The notes beneath the pieces are model-generated. The model had not been told where the DNA came from. It worked only from the letters and a program-made list of their open reading frames with translations, and ran no database searches. From JACOND01 sp051011135 (lineage in GTDB: Bacteria; Bdellovibrionota; Bdellovibrionia; Bdellovibrionales; UBA1609), in NCBI GenBank assembly GCA_051011135.1, contig JBPCUO010000048.1, forward strand, positions 1 to 5,265: 5,265 nucleotides of DNA, written 5' to 3'. Positions 4,319 through 5,265 of the stretch are shown here, one piece after another. Both the position numbers and the translations under genes were made by a program. The number at the start of each line of letters is the position of its first letter. Position 1 is the stretch's first letter.

Positions 4319-5265
4319 ATGAAGATCTTTTTAAAAATTTTTTCTATAATTCTTATCTTATGGAGCTCTGTTTCTTTTAGCGCAGATCCTTTAAGATTCA
4401 TTTTTGATCCTCTGGCTTTAAAAAAAGAAAATCAAGCTCAATTAAAACATATCCATGATACTAAAAACTATCTTATAAATAGAAACGATTTTGAAAAAAG
4501 CTTTCTTTTAAAACATTGCTCCCCTGCACTAGTTGCTACATCCTCTAATCCTCCTAATCATTTACTCAATCAAAAAATCAAGCCTCAACAAGATTATAAA
4601 AAAACTTATGACCAATTCAATAAAAGAGTCGTTCAATGTTATAAGTCCCTATATGGATATATGGAAAAGATCTTACCTAAAAATAAGAGAAGTTTTAAAA
4701 GATATCTAGCTGCTAAAAAAAATTCCACAGATAAGGATATGTTAAACTCTATAGATAGATGCTTGGAGAGACAAAAAAAAGTAAAGGTTTTTAGGAAAAT
4801 ACGATCAAATAATTTTCCAAAGAAATTAGATGACTCTTTAAAAAACCTAAAACAACAAGTGGGAATTATTAGCCATAAAGACTGCACCCAGTTAGATCAG
4901 TATGAAGCTTATATTAATGATCCTATAAGCTATAGTAGATTTCAAGATATCAATAAGACGGTAGCATATTTAAACAAGAAAGAAGTTTCTAAAAATCCAA
5001 AACTTTTAAAATTGTGTTTAGATTTAATGACTTTAAAAGATGATATTTTAAAAGGAAATCTTGATGCTCAAAACCTTCTTAATCAAGACAATAAAAAGTT
5101 TCATAAAAAAGTAGGTAAAAAAATCAATCAATGCCAAAAAAATATTAAGGACTATTTGGATATCTCTTTATCTCGAAAACATGATGCTACGACTTTCAAA
5201 AACCAAGAAGAAGATCCAAAGATTATTGAGATGTTAAGCTCTATGGAAAAGTGCATGGAAAAGGC
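4319..5265 (+). CDS. Exported Cys-module protein with at least two modules, C-terminus beyond window
   Basis: The frame is open from ATG at 4319 to the window end: 315 codons plus two bases. It begins two bases after the upstream stop with no Shine-Dalgarno, so it is probably translated by reinitiation. Residues 1-22 are a signal peptide (MKIFLKIF, hydrophobic core, SFSA before Asp23). I recognise no named family. Module 1 has TxxYL (48-52), Cys67, QCYK...YM (106-115), MLNSIDRC (141-148) and LKNLKQ...HKDC (174-189). Module 2 has TVAYL (214-218), Cys233, QCQK...YL (271-280) and MLSSMEKC (305-312), and is then cut off by the window. The cysteines are 40, 41 and 41 residues apart in module 1, and 39 and 40 in module 2; the module period is about 166 residues. 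It is clearly a paralogue of the upstream gene. The mature sequence is Lys/Asn/Gln-rich and probably helical, with likely disulfides in an oxidising compartment. A fourth Cys of module 2 is predicted just beyond the window. Confidence 0.88.
   Translation, partial: MKIFLKIFSIILILWSSVSFSADPLRFIFDPLALKKENQAQLKHIHDTKNYLINRNDFEKSFLLKHCSPALVATSSNPPNHLLNQKIKPQQDYKKTYDQFNKRVVQCYKSLYGYMEKILPKNKRSFKRYLAAKKNSTDKDMLNSIDRCLERQKKVKVFRKIRSNNFPKKLDDSLKNLKQQVGIISHKDCTQLDQYEAYINDPISYSRFQDINKTVAYLNKKEVSKNPKLLKLCLDLMTLKDDILKGNLDAQNLLNQDNKKFHKKVGKKINQCQKNIKDYLDISLSRKHDATTFKNQEEDPKIIEMLSSMEKCMEK

Noticed and set aside
4639..4887. Minus-strand 82-codon open frame
   Set aside because: It lies wholly inside the exported Cys-module gene, antisense to it. 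Its Phe/Leu-rich content is simply the reverse of Lys/Asn-rich codons, and there is no ribosome site of note.

Overview
This is an AT-rich window (roughly 30% GC by eye) from a bacterium with a diderm-type envelope. Four of the five genes begin with export signals, and a fifth-type signal, a lipobox, marks one of these as a lipoprotein. UGA is used as a stop at the end of the ATPase gene, so Mycoplasma-type recoding is excluded. The density of exported ankyrin proteins, lineage-specific paralogues and short intergenic repeats suggests a host-associated or predatory lineage. Dependentiae, Rickettsiales, Legionellales and Bdellovibrionota-like groups are all possible, and the sequence alone does not decide between them. 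There are no RNA genes, CRISPR arrays, transposases or phage genes.

Layout. A 5'-truncated view of an exported ankyrin-repeat gene occupies the left edge on the minus strand (484 to 1, C-terminus off the window). A 294-bp divergent intergenic region (485-778) holds a run of nine G (C9 on the coding strand of the ankyrin gene) within a plausible promoter spacer. It also holds a short repeat seen again at 3457-3556, two copies of a 26-bp dyad exactly 32 bp apart, and a strong sigma70-type promoter so close to the next ATG that the transcript would be nearly leaderless. That gene (779-1885) encodes an AAA_14/DUF4143 ATPase.

Next comes a two-gene ankyrin unit: a periplasmic or secreted eight-repeat protein (2059-3009), then a small ankyrin lipoprotein (3009-3458) whose GTG start overlaps the upstream stop by one base. 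A four-unit ~25-bp tandem repeat follows.

The right end carries two tandem paralogous genes for exported proteins of no family I recognise (3594-4316, and 4319 to beyond the window end). They share a module with cysteines about every 40 residues and four conserved motifs (TxxYL, QCxKx4Y[LM], MLxx[IM][ED][RK]C, HxDCxxL). The first gene has one module; the second has at least two. This family is the best candidate here for something undescribed.

How the genes might work together is inference. The exported ankyrin proteins and Cys-module proteins look like envelope or secreted interaction proteins, with evidence of repeat expansion, duplication and possible phase variation. The ATPase appears to be an independently regulated insert between ankyrin genes, with no visible functional link to them.
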